From: Paenibacillus soyae
GTDB taxonomy: Bacteria; Bacillota; Bacilli; Paenibacillales; Paenibacillaceae
DNA length: 64,000 nucleotides
Assembly (NCBI RefSeq): GCF_024623455.1
Contig: NZ_JANIPJ010000011.1
Span: forward strand, 124,001-188,000
Reading direction: 5' to 3'
Below, piece by piece: positions 1 to 7,506 of the stretch. The first letter of the stretch is position 1. Each line of letters opens with the position of its first letter. A model generated the notes under the pieces. It ran no database searches. It had not been told where the DNA came from and worked only from the letters and a program-made list of their open reading frames with translations. The position numbers and the translations under genes were made by a program.

Positions 1-168
1 GTCGGCAAGAGCGAGTAGTTCGGCGAGCTTGCCGTTTTCCGTGATTTCGGCTTTTTTCGCTGCCGTTTTTGCCGCATTACCTGCCCAATCGTTGTAGTCT
101 TCAAGAGTAACACCAAAAGCAGTCATTTTGTAGTTCTCCGAGATGGTTTGGATGGAGTAGTTCGTCAT
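1..168 (-). CDS. GyrI-like effector-binding protein, partial
   Basis: Open reading frame of 56 codons that leaves the window at base 1. It starts at ATG 168, with GAGGAG about 8 bases upstream on the minus strand. The readable part (MTNYSIQTISENYKMTAFG...) lines up residue for residue with the N-terminus of the protein at 51085-51576 (MANYALEEKESFTVLGIG...), including an acidic/aromatic stretch (LEDYNDWAG against KSDYTDYAG). I therefore take it as a paralogue of that GyrI/AraC effector-binding-type protein. It is divergent from the WYL regulator at 251, the same arrangement as the second copy. Function is inferred: small-molecule binding, probably under control of the neighbouring regulator. 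Confidence 0.7.
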   Translation of the reverse strand, partial: MTNYSIQTISENYKMTAFGVTLEDYNDWAGNAAKTAAKKAEITENGKLAELLALAD

Positions 169-221
169 TTTATTCGCTCCTCTGCGTTTTTATTTTACAA
201 GACTGATTGTATTGGTCAAAT

Positions 222-238
222 GTATCGAAAAATGATAC
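222..238. promoter_or_regulatory. Operator-like inverted repeat GTATC-N7-GATAC
   Basis: A perfect 5-bp inverted repeat (GTATC 222-226, GATAC 234-238) lies between the divergent GyrI-like and WYL genes, 13 bases before the TTG start. The homologous gap at 51644-51660 holds GTGTC-N7-GATAC with the same spacing and the same trailing TNTTTANGG. Conservation between paralogous modules suggests the binding site of the WYL regulators. Confidence 0.55.
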
Positions 239-250
239 TATTTAAGGACC

Positions 251-1219
251 TTGAAAAAAACGGAACGAATCAACCTCATTATGCGCTATATCAATAACCG
301 CGCGCATTTTACGATTGCCGAGATTCAGCGGGAGTTCAAGATTTCCCGCGCGACGGCGATTCGCGATATTAACGAGATTCAGGCAATGGGTTTTCCGCTG
401 ACTACTGAGCTTGGGCGCGGCGGAGGCTACTATGTCTTGCAAAACCAGTATCTGCCCGCGGTCCGCTTCACGCCGGAAGAGCTGAAGGCGATCTTTATCA
501 GCTTTATCGCCTCGAAGAACTCGCAGCTGCCTTATCTGCATAATCGGCGTTCGATCACGGAGAAGCTTATTGGCATCGCGTCGCAAACCCAGCAAGACGA
601 ACTGATCGAGCTGAATCATATCGTGCTTTTTGAAAATACGAATCCTGCCAACCCGAATCTTCTGGAGCTCGATGACGCAGCGCCTCCAGAGCTGAACCAG
701 CTGATTTCGCTTGCCGTGCGGGATAAGCACTTGCGCTTGACTTATGAGCTCAGTCCTGGCTGGCCGCAGTTAATGGACGTTTTTTTGCTGCATATTTTCA
801 ACTCGAACGCGCAGTGGCTTGCCGAGGTTTATGATTTCGATACGGATGAGTTTCGATATTTGCCTGTCGGGATGCTGCGGGATTCGGCCATTTCCGAGCA
901 GAAGATGAGATGGTCCGAGCAAGAGATTATGGATAAAAAACGGCTTCGTGCCCGGGAGTCCAATCTTGTTGTGAAGCTGGATGCGATCGGGATTCTGCGC
1001 TTTAAGCGTATGCACCCGCCGGGCATTATCCTATCCTTTACCGGGATGTTCCAGTCGAGCGGGAATTTTCATGTTCAATTGGATGTGTCCGATGTTGAGG
1101 AGCTGGCGTATTATGCGGATTGGCTATTGTTTTTGGGGGAAGGGGTCGAGTTTGAGCGGATTCCCGATGAACTGCGGTTGATTCTGGAGGAACGTTTAGT
1201 GAAATTGAGATTCCCTTGA
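251..1219 (+). CDS. HTH-WYL family transcriptional regulator
   Basis: 322-residue DeoR/YafY-type regulator. Residues 1-60 form an N-terminal HTH (RYINNRAHFTIAEIQREF, then ISRATAIRDINEI). A central WYL-type ligand-binding region and a C-terminal WCX-like part (YADWLLFLGEGVEF) follow. The start is TTG at 251. It is chosen because the paralogue at 51677 begins with the same MKKxERINxIMRYINNR at an ATG; the AAGGA at 244-248 is close. It is divergent from a GyrI-like gene. These regulators usually repress or activate the adjacent divergent gene after binding a small ligand; the ligand is unknown here. A degraded copy of its 3' end follows at 1258-1325. Confidence 0.85.
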   Translation: MKKTERINLIMRYINNRAHFTIAEIQREFKISRATAIRDINEIQAMGFPLTTELGRGGGYYVLQNQYLPAVRFTPEELKAIFISFIASKNSQLPYLHNRRSITEKLIGIASQTQQDELIELNHIVLFENTNPANPNLLELDDAAPPELNQLISLAVRDKHLRLTYELSPGWPQLMDVFLLHIFNSNAQWLAEVYDFDTDEFRYLPVGMLRDSAISEQKMRWSEQEIMDKKRLRARESNLVVKLDAIGILRFKRMHPPGIILSFTGMFQSSGNFHVQLDVSDVEELAYYADWLLFLGEGVEFERIPDELRLILEERLVKLRFP

Positions 1220-1257
1220 GTTCTTTCGATTCGGCATTTATCCGCACCATTTAGCAC

Positions 1258-1325
1258 CGGCCTATTATGCGGATTGGCTTTTGTTTTTGGGGAAAGGGTC
1301 GAGTATAAGGCGGATTCCTGACATG
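1258..1325 (+). pseudogene. Degenerate duplicate of the WYL gene 3' end
   Basis: Bases 1258-1315 repeat bases 1108-1165 of the preceding gene with few changes: the track reading YADWLLFLG is intact, then a one-base loss in the G run shifts the frame before a GCGGATTCC match. It encodes no complete domain and has no start. It is most easily read as a relic of a tandem paralogue or of an unequal recombination event. Confidence 0.75.
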
Positions 1326-1405
1326 ACATCGTGGACATAATGAAAGGGAATTGGACGCATCCAATTCCCTTAGGTGTAGTCCGAAAGTGAGATGGAGTTG
1401 CTAGC

Positions 1406-2149
1406 CTAAATGAATCCGCCATTAACGCGGATGGTTTGACCGGTAACCCACTGCGATTCTTCGCTCGCAAGGAAGAGGATCACGCCTGCAATGTCTTCGG
1501 TCTCCCCGAGACGGCCGAATGCGTTCATGTTGGCTAGTCCCTGGATTTGTTCGGGTGTTTTGCCAACCGTGAAAAGCTCGGTATTTATAGGGCCAGGTGC
1601 TACGGCATTAATCGTGATGTTTCTCTTTCCAAGCTCTTTGGCCAGTTGACGCGTGAATTGTTCGACGGCTCCTTTGGAGCCAGCGTACAGACTGTAAGCC
1701 GGGAACATCTGACCGGTCACCGAAGTGGAGAAGTTGATGATGCGGCCATTGGGATTTAGATGCTTGGCAGCAAGCTGGCAAGAAAAGTAGGTTCCTTTGA
1801 CATTTACAGCAAACAACTGGTCGTAATCCTCTTCCGTAACATCGCCAACGGGTTTCGTAATGATGATCCCCGCGTTATTCACTACGATATCAAGCTTTCC
1901 GAACGTTTCAAGTGTTCCTTGATAGAGTCTCTTGAGCTCGCTCGGGCGGCTGATATCGCCCTGAATCGCCGTCGCTTCCCCGCCATTCCTTTGAATATTC
2001 TGAACAACCTCTGCCGCCTGGTCTGCACGATTCGCAAAGTTGATAACCACCTTGGCGCCATGGTTCGCCAAGTGCTCGGCAATTGTTCTGCCGATTCCTC
2101 TAGACGCTCCGGTGACCAAGGCAACTTTGCCGGCAAGCTTCTTATCCAT
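1406..2149 (-). CDS. SDR family oxidoreductase (FabG-like)
   Basis: 247-residue classical short-chain dehydrogenase/reductase. Residues 9-20 carry the TGASRGIG cofactor motif, NNAG follows near residue 92, and the catalytic S and YxxxK sit in STSVTG / YAGSK. The C-terminal end (WVTGQTIRVNGG) is the usual one for 3-oxoacyl-ACP reductase-like SDRs. It probably uses NADP(H); the substrate is unknown and a role in fatty acid synthesis is not implied, because no fab genes are nearby. It starts 18 bases after the Dabb gene stop, with GGAGAG upstream, so the two form an operon divergent from the MmyB regulator at 2741. Confidence 0.9.
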   Translation of the reverse strand: MDKKLAGKVALVTGASRGIGRTIAEHLANHGAKVVINFANRADQAAEVVQNIQRNGGEATAIQGDISRPSELKRLYQGTLETFGKLDIVVNNAGIIITKPVGDVTEEDYDQLFAVNVKGTYFSCQLAAKHLNPNGRIINFSTSVTGQMFPAYSLYAGSKGAVEQFTRQLAKELGKRNITINAVAPGPINTELFTVGKTPEQIQGLANMNAFGRLGETEDIAGVILFLASEESQWVTGQTIRVNGGFI

Positions 2150-2167
2150 TTCAGCAGTCTCTCCTTT

Positions 2168-2479
2168 CTAAAGGCCTTCAGCAATCGGGTAATCCATAAC
2201 GACGATTCCCTCGACAAGCAGGCCAATGGATTGCAATAATTCTTGATGCAGGGGATGCTGAATATACTCCCGGCAAGCCTGTTGATTCTCGAAAGTGACA
2301 CGAATCCCTAGCGTAAACCCCTGCATATGCTCTATTTCCTCCGTAACGTTAATCCCGGCGCTAAGTCCCACGATCCCCGGAATGCTTCCTTTAAAGCCAT
2401 GCGCGCGTTTTATCGCACTTTCTTTTACCTCAATAGAAACATCGGGTTTAAATTTCAATAGCACGATATGCTCAAACAT
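2168..2479 (-). CDS. Dabb family (stress-response A/B barrel) protein
   Basis: 103-residue protein of the Dabb ferredoxin-like barrel family: MFEHIVLLKFKPD at the N-terminus, then GLSAGINVTEE and an AGxxHPLHQ-like segment (REYIQHPLHQELL). I place the start at ATG 2479, where a GGAGGG stands about 6 bases upstream. The frame stays open to 2557, but the extra residues do not fit the family. It is the first gene of an operon with the SDR at 1406-2149. Dabb proteins are dimeric barrels, some binding hydrophobic or aromatic compounds; the ligand here is not known. Confidence 0.85.
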   Translation of the reverse strand: MFEHIVLLKFKPDVSIEVKESAIKRAHGFKGSIPGIVGLSAGINVTEEIEHMQGFTLGIRVTFENQQACREYIQHPLHQELLQSIGLLVEGIVVMDYPIAEGL

Positions 2480-2550
2480 CTTACTCCCTCCAAGGTTTCG
2501 GTTTATTTTTTGACTTTGGGGCTGCTTCAATTGGGAGAGCTCCTTCATCC

Positions 2551-2562
2551 ATTTCATGAAAT
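2551..2562. repeat. 12-bp perfect palindrome
   Basis: ATTTCATGAAAT is a perfect palindrome in the gap between the divergent Dabb-SDR operon (start 2479) and the MmyB gene (start 2741). Its position fits an operator, but I have no partner sequence to support this. Confidence 0.35.
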
Positions 2563-2690
2563 ATATTGGTCCGAATGGAGTTGAACAGGTGGGGCTGATT
2601 ATCGCTGTCTATCCATTCTTGCTATTCCTCCTAAGGAGGACATAAACTAGTCTAAATGGACCCGAAGAGGCTAGGAAGAGATCTGGTTAT

Positions 2691-2711
2691 CGTAGGATTG
2701 GGAGTCCTACG
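2691..2711. promoter_or_regulatory. Inverted repeat upstream of the MmyB gene
   Basis: CGTAGGA (2691-2697) and TCCTACG (2705-2711) form a perfect 7-bp dyad with a 7-base spacer, ending 29 bases before the regulator start. Each MmyB-type gene in the window has a dyad in its upstream region. An autoregulatory operator is the simplest reading, although the three sequences differ. Confidence 0.45.
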
Positions 2712-2740
2712 TTCATGAATGGGTAGGAGGCATGGAGATT

Positions 2741-3619
2741 ATGGCAAACAGCTTGGATCGTTATGAGGAATTGTCCCGTTTTTTGCGTTCACGCCGTGAA
2801 CGAATGACCCCAGATCAAGCAGGGTTGCCTAATTCCGGACGCAGACGTACACCGGGACTTCGCCGCAGCGAGGTAGCTCTGATGGCAAATGTGGGATTGG
2901 ATTGGTACACCTACTTGGAACAAGGGCGTCATATCAACGTATCTGCTGAGGTTCTTGATCGATTAGCGGTAGTGCTTCGGTTAGATGAATCGGAACGCAG
3001 ACACCTGTATCATCTTGCCCGTAAGCAATTTCCATTGTTCGGTACGAAGCAACCCTCTAAGGCAACACCGGAACTTCAACGTTTCTTGGATAGCCAGAAC
3101 CTTTCCCCTACGAATGTCATGGATGCGCGCATGAACATCATTGCCTGGAATGAAGCCTACTGCGCATTGAATGGGGATCTCACGGTTATGTCGGATAGGG
3201 AGCGGAATTTGGTCTGGATGACGTTTACTTCTCCCCGTTTCCGCTATGTTAAGGGGGACCAATGGGAACTGCATGCGCGGCGAATCGTCGCTAATTTCCA
3301 TGCCGGATATGCGCGTCACGGCGACGACCCTTGGTGGTCCGAGCAGTTCGAGGCGCTGTCCCAGGCTAGCAGGGAATTTCGAGAATTTTGGGACTCCCAT
3401 ATGGTTCTCGATGCCATAGATGCTCCCAAGACGCTGCATTGTCCGAATCTCGGGAAATTGAATTTTGATCTTGTTTCATTTCAGTATTTGAACGATTCGA
3501 ATTTGACCGTTTCCATCCATGTCCCCCATCAAGACGGCACGGTGGAAAAAATGCGGCGGCTATTAATTGATTATCGGGATCGGTATTCAGAATCGCTTTA
3601 TAGGGGGGAGTACCATTGA
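2741..3619 (+). CDS. XRE-HTH regulator with MmyB-like ligand domain
   Basis: 292-residue regulator. An N-terminal HTH spans about residues 8-75 (SRFLRSRRERM, GRRRTPGLRRSEVA, WYTYLEQGR). The C-terminal MmyB-like sensor domain follows (MNIIAWNEAY, RNLVWMTFTSPRFR, FREFWDSH). The start is set at ATG 2741, ten bases after AGGAGG; the ATG at 2732 sits only one base from that motif. Its stop overlaps the TTG start of the DUF3237 gene. It is divergent from the Dabb-SDR operon. MmyB-type sensors are believed to bind hydrophobic or fatty-acid-like ligands; the ligand here is inferred only. Confidence 0.88.
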   Translation: MANSLDRYEELSRFLRSRRERMTPDQAGLPNSGRRRTPGLRRSEVALMANVGLDWYTYLEQGRHINVSAEVLDRLAVVLRLDESERRHLYHLARKQFPLFGTKQPSKATPELQRFLDSQNLSPTNVMDARMNIIAWNEAYCALNGDLTVMSDRERNLVWMTFTSPRFRYVKGDQWELHARRIVANFHAGYARHGDDPWWSEQFEALSQASREFREFWDSHMVLDAIDAPKTLHCPNLGKLNFDLVSFQYLNDSNLTVSIHVPHQDGTVEKMRRLLIDYRDRYSESLYRGEYH

Positions 3620-4035
3620 CATTCGAAGAAATTTTCACGGTTCATGTGAAAATAGGCAAAACGACCGAGGTGCGTAACAGTGACGGGGATTCCGTGGTCA
3701 TGATTTTATTCACGGGTCATGCGACCGGCAAATATTTCGAAGGAGTTGTACTTGATGGAGGGGTAGATACACAAGTCATCGGAAAGCACGGTGATCGGCA
3801 TACCTTATCTGCAAGGTACATACTTCAGGGAAGGGACCACTCCGATCAACCCTGTGAGATCTATATCGAAAATAACGGGAACTTCAACAAGGACCTGAAA
3901 AATGTGTTGTTCCGAACCTACCCCAAGATTATTACGAATAGCGAGGCATTGTCTTTCTTACATCATGCGTTGCTTGTTGGGGAAGGACTGCCAACGGAAT
4001 CTGGAATAGACATTAAGATTTTCATGGCAGTATGA
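3616..4035 (+). CDS. DUF3237 domain-containing protein
   Basis: 139-residue protein that matches the DUF3237 family in layout: an opening beta strand (FEEIFTVHVKIG), a central GxYFEGVVLDGGVDTQ segment, SARYILQGRD, and a C-terminal GLPTESGIDIKIF. It starts at TTG 3616, where TTGA overlaps the stop of the MmyB regulator, and GGGGGGAG lies 5 bases upstream, so translation is probably coupled to the regulator. A strong hairpin terminator follows at 4061. The family has no established reaction. Coupling to an MmyB regulator suggests it handles the compound that the regulator senses. Confidence 0.8.
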   Translation: MTFEEIFTVHVKIGKTTEVRNSDGDSVVMILFTGHATGKYFEGVVLDGGVDTQVIGKHGDRHTLSARYILQGRDHSDQPCEIYIENNGNFNKDLKNVLFRTYPKIITNSEALSFLHHALLVGEGLPTESGIDIKIFMAV

Positions 4036-4060
4036 TGCTGTAAGTATGATACAACACGAA

Positions 4061-4090
4061 AGGACAGGGGCACGCGCCCTGTCCTTTCTT
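4061..4090 (+). terminator. Intrinsic terminator after DUF3237 gene
   Basis: AGGACAGGG (4061-4069) pairs with CCCTGTCCT (4077-4085) across a 7-base loop, followed by a T-rich run. Confidence 0.8.
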
Positions 4091-4288
4091 AGTGGAGAAG
4101 CAAGGTCAACGGTATCCCGGAAGGGGTTGCTTCCCCGCTTCCCCCGCTACTCTGTTGCAAACGCCGTGATTCTTCTTCATGAACCAAAAAATTTGCTATT
4201 TTGACTAAACCAGGTTCATTAAGTTGCAGGTGTCTTTTTGATATTCTTATAGCTGAAAGCAGATATTGACTTGGGGGAGGGTTACAGG

Positions 4289-5617
4289 ATGACGAGAAAG
4301 TCGCGATTGCTTGTAGGGTGCTTCATCCTTATGGCATCCATCTTATCGGCTTGCGCCGGGAACAGTGCGAACCCGAATGAGAACAACCAGCCAAATAACG
4401 GTGCTGAGACGCCTAAGGCGGAGACGCCGACTGTACCCGTTAAACTGACAATGTGGGGCGGCGTTCCGGAGGAAGCGGGACCGAAGGCCGCTGTGGACGC
4501 GTGGAATGCGGCTAATCCGGATATTCAAGTCGAATACATTCGATTCGTAAATGATGATGCGGGTAATCTGAAGCTCGACACGGCATTAGTCTCGGGCATG
4601 AATGCTGACTTGTATGTGAATTATTCCAAGGATACGCTGGGGAAGCGGATGAGCGGTGGATTAGCGCTCGATCTCAGCGAATACGAAGCGGATTACAATA
4701 TTACGGACATTATGGGCCCAGATGCGAAGGATTGGCAATTTGATGGAAAATATTACGGTTTGCCTACCAACAAATCGATGAGCTTTATCTGGTTGAATAA
4801 GGATGCTTTGGATGCAGCGGGACTAGAGGTGCCTGCGCTGGATTGGACGCTTGAGGATCTGGCGGAATACGCGAAAGCGTTGAAAACAGACAGCCGCTGG
4901 GGCTACGCGCACTTCGACCAGATGTATACGTTCAACTTCGAAGGCGTCATGCAGAATCAGCTCGATGTAGACGGCAAGTCGGCGTTCGATCAACCGGCGG
5001 TAAGAAGCTCACTGGAAACGTATTACAAGATGATGCACGAGGATAAGAGCATCCCGACTTACGGGGAACAAGTATCGACGAAGCTGGCGGTAGATGCCAT
5101 GTTCTTGAAGGGCGATGCGGCCATGATGGGAGCGGGTTCTTGGATATTCCGCAATGCAAGCAACTTGACCGATTTCCCGCGCGACTTCAAAATTGCATTC
5201 GCTACCGTGCCGAGACCGACAGCCGATGCGGAGGATTACGCCGTATCCGCTGGATTGGGAGACGTCGTATCGATTAATCCCAATTCGCTGCATAAAGACG
5301 AGGCTTGGAAGTTCTTGAAGTGGTATGCGGACGAGGGCATTATGTACTTGGCACCGGGCGGACGCATCCCGTCCTCTAAGAACGCCGATGCGGCGAAAGG
5401 GGTCGAGTTGATTCTCCAGGGTATGGAGGACCAATACGATATGGAGTCGGTCAAGAACGTCGTCTTCGGGGATTATCCGGTATTCACCTCTACCATAGAT
5501 AGTCAAACAAAAGACGTTCTGAAGGAAGAGTATGAGAAGTACTTCCTGCAAGAGCAGTCGCTTGACGAGAGCTTAACGAATCTTGTGGAGCGTCACAATA
5601 AACTGCTGGCCAGATAA
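4289..5617 (+). CDS. Sugar ABC transporter substrate-binding lipoprotein
   Basis: 442-residue extracellular solute-binding protein, family 1. A lipoprotein signal (RLLVGCFILMASILSACAG) with the lipobox Cys is followed by a Asn/Pro-rich linker, and the mature part opens with VKLTMWGGVPEE. Start ATG 4289 stands 8 bases after GGGGGAGG; an in-frame TTG at 4271 is too far upstream of the lipoprotein signal. It heads an operon with two permeases at 5691 and 6591. No ATPase gene is present, as in many Bacillota sugar importers that share an MsmX-type ATPase. The substrate is unknown; the neighbours suggest an oligosaccharide or modified sugar. Confidence 0.9.
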   Translation: MTRKSRLLVGCFILMASILSACAGNSANPNENNQPNNGAETPKAETPTVPVKLTMWGGVPEEAGPKAAVDAWNAANPDIQVEYIRFVNDDAGNLKLDTALVSGMNADLYVNYSKDTLGKRMSGGLALDLSEYEADYNITDIMGPDAKDWQFDGKYYGLPTNKSMSFIWLNKDALDAAGLEVPALDWTLEDLAEYAKALKTDSRWGYAHFDQMYTFNFEGVMQNQLDVDGKSAFDQPAVRSSLETYYKMMHEDKSIPTYGEQVSTKLAVDAMFLKGDAAMMGAGSWIFRNASNLTDFPRDFKIAFATVPRPTADAEDYAVSAGLGDVVSINPNSLHKDEAWKFLKWYADEGIMYLAPGGRIPSSKNADAAKGVELILQGMEDQYDMESVKNVVFGDYPVFTSTIDSQTKDVLKEEYEKYFLQEQSLDESLTNLVERHNKLLAR

Positions 5618-5640
5618 GAAATGGGCATGAACAATAATAC

Positions 5641-5671
5641 GAAGGAGAAGGAACAACGGTCTTTCTCCTTC
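5641..5671 (+). other. Intercistronic hairpin between binding protein and permease
   Basis: GAAGGAGAA (5641-5649) and TTCTCCTTC (5663-5671) form a perfect 9-bp stem with a 13-base loop, with no T-tract. Hairpins at this place in ABC operons commonly stabilise the binding-protein mRNA so that more binding protein than permease is made. The right arm ends just before the permease ribosome binding site. Confidence 0.6.
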
Positions 5672-5690
5672 TGTTATGGAGGGTATTCAT

Positions 5691-6575
5691 GTGAAGTTTC
5701 GGTTCAACACAAGACAGAAGCTCGTCGGGTACATGTTTGTAGCACCGAATGTGCTTGGCGTTACCTTGTTTTTCTTGCTGCCCGCCCTGTATTCCTTTTA
5801 TTTAATGTTCACGGATTATTCTTTCTTGACGAAGCAATCGGCCAACTTCATTGGACTCGAAAATATCAGTCGATTGATGGAGGATGAAGCGTTCCACCGC
5901 TCATTGAAATATACGTTCATCTTTCTGTTCACGGTGCCGGCTTCCATCATGGTCTCATTCCCGATAGCCTTTCTTCTGAATGCGCATGTACGGATGAAGA
6001 AGCTGCTGAGATCGATGTACTTTCTTCCGTATGTCATGAACGGCGTGGCGGTAGCTTTCGTGTGGATGCTGTTGTTCGAGCCTAACAATGGTCCGATCAA
6101 TGAGACATTGCGTATGCTCGGCATCGCAAATCCGCCGTCGTGGCTCGCGTCTACCACTTCGTCCATCTATGGGGTAGGAATCATTCATGCGTGGGCAATG
6201 ATTGGTTTTAACGTCATCATTTATTTGGCGGCGTTGCAGGAAGTACCATCCGAGCTCATGGAAGCATCGCATATCGATGGTGCCAAGTGGTGGCAAACCA
6301 TCCGGCATGTAACCCTGCCTCTTGTAAGCCCGACCACGTTCTTGCTGCTTGTAACCGGCTTTATCGGTGCCATTAAATCGTTCGGAATTATTCAAGCGAC
6401 AACCGGCGGCGGACCGGGAGACAGCACAACGGTACTATCCATATTCATCTACAAAACAGCTTTCCGTTATTATGATATGGGCTACGCGTCTGCTGCTTCT
6501 TGGGCGTTGTTCACGATCATATTGCTGATCATGGTGATGAATTGGCTGGGACAGAAGCGCTGGGTGCACTACTAA
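5691..6575 (+). CDS. Sugar ABC transporter permease (MalF type)
   Basis: 294-residue inner-membrane permease with about six membrane segments (YMFVAPNVLGVTLFFLLPALY, the IFLFTVPASIMVSF segment, and others). The binding-protein-dependent EAA-type loop reads EASHIDGAKWWQTIRHVTLPL. The start is GTG 5691, with GGAGGG seven bases upstream; the ATG at 5676 overlaps that motif. It is the second gene of the sugar import operon, separated from the binding protein by a hairpin. It forms a heterodimer with the permease at 6591 and needs an ATPase encoded elsewhere. Confidence 0.9.
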   Translation: MKFRFNTRQKLVGYMFVAPNVLGVTLFFLLPALYSFYLMFTDYSFLTKQSANFIGLENISRLMEDEAFHRSLKYTFIFLFTVPASIMVSFPIAFLLNAHVRMKKLLRSMYFLPYVMNGVAVAFVWMLLFEPNNGPINETLRMLGIANPPSWLASTTSSIYGVGIIHAWAMIGFNVIIYLAALQEVPSELMEASHIDGAKWWQTIRHVTLPLVSPTTFLLLVTGFIGAIKSFGIIQATTGGGPGDSTTVLSIFIYKTAFRYYDMGYASAASWALFTIILLIMVMNWLGQKRWVHY

Positions 6576-6590
6576 CAAGGAACGGAGTGA

Positions 6591-7469
6591 ATGGCCATGG
6601 ACCCCCATACGGTATCCCGGATCAAGCACTTGGTTAGAAGAAGAGCATCCTTGGCCATAGGGACGTGGGTAACGACCGTTGTTATGTTAGCAATCGGGCT
6701 GTTGATGCTGCTTCCCTTCTTCTGGATGATCAGCACGTCCTTCAAATCGCCAGGCGAAGTGTTCGTATTCCCTATTCAGTGGATTCCGGAGACTTTTCGT
6801 CTGGATCACCATCAAGCGGTGTGGGTCGGCGAACAAAGCTTTGTGCATTACTATTATAATTCGGTGAAAATATCAGTCATCTCCACAGCTGGAGCTGTTT
6901 TTCTATCTGCTCTGGCAGCGTACGGCTTCGCAAGGACGTCATTCCTTGGCAGAGATATCATGTTCTTTCTGTATTTATCGATCATGATGATTCCACCGCA
7001 AATATTATTCGTTCCGAAATTTATGATGTTTAATTGGCTGGGCATCTACAATAATCATCTGGCTTTGATTCTCCCTGGTATGTTCACCATTTTCGGAGTG
7101 TTCCTCATTCGACAGTTTTTTATGTCCATCCCCCACGAAATAAGCGAAGCTGCGTTCATCGACGGAGCAGGACATGTTCGAATTTTTTGGCAAATTATTG
7201 TACCGCTGGCCAAACCGGCATTAGCCACTTTCGCGATTCTCGATTTCTCATGGAATTGGAATGATTATGAGAATGCGTTGATCTTCTTGATTGATAAACA
7301 ACTATATACCATTCCGCTTGGCTTACAGAATTATATTCTGGAACATAACATCAATTATAACGGAATGATGGCCGCCGCTTCGGCAGGCATATTGCCGATT
7401 ATCATCCTGTTCCTATTCACGCAACGATACATTATTCAAGGCGTAGCTCAGTCAGCTGTTAAGGGGTAG
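6591..7469 (+). CDS. Sugar ABC transporter permease (MalG type)
   Basis: 292-residue carbohydrate ABC permease of the MalG branch. An N-terminal membrane segment (VVMLAIGLLMLLPFFWMISTS) with the typical STSFKSP motif is followed by the EAA loop (EAAFIDGAGHVRIFWQIIVPL). The tail (YIIQGVAQSAVKG) is the standard one for this branch. It starts 15 bases after the first permease and is translated from ATG 6591 (or 6597) behind GGAG. It pairs with the MalF-type permease. The downstream FAD oxidoreductase lies 37 bases away in the same direction. Confidence 0.9.
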   Translation: MAMDPHTVSRIKHLVRRRASLAIGTWVTTVVMLAIGLLMLLPFFWMISTSFKSPGEVFVFPIQWIPETFRLDHHQAVWVGEQSFVHYYYNSVKISVISTAGAVFLSALAAYGFARTSFLGRDIMFFLYLSIMMIPPQILFVPKFMMFNWLGIYNNHLALILPGMFTIFGVFLIRQFFMSIPHEISEAAFIDGAGHVRIFWQIIVPLAKPALATFAILDFSWNWNDYENALIFLIDKQLYTIPLGLQNYILEHNINYNGMMAAASAGILPIIILFLFTQRYIIQGVAQSAVKG

Positions 7470-7506
7470 TCTTTCGTATTCTTTAATCAGATGAAAGGGG
7501 ATAACG

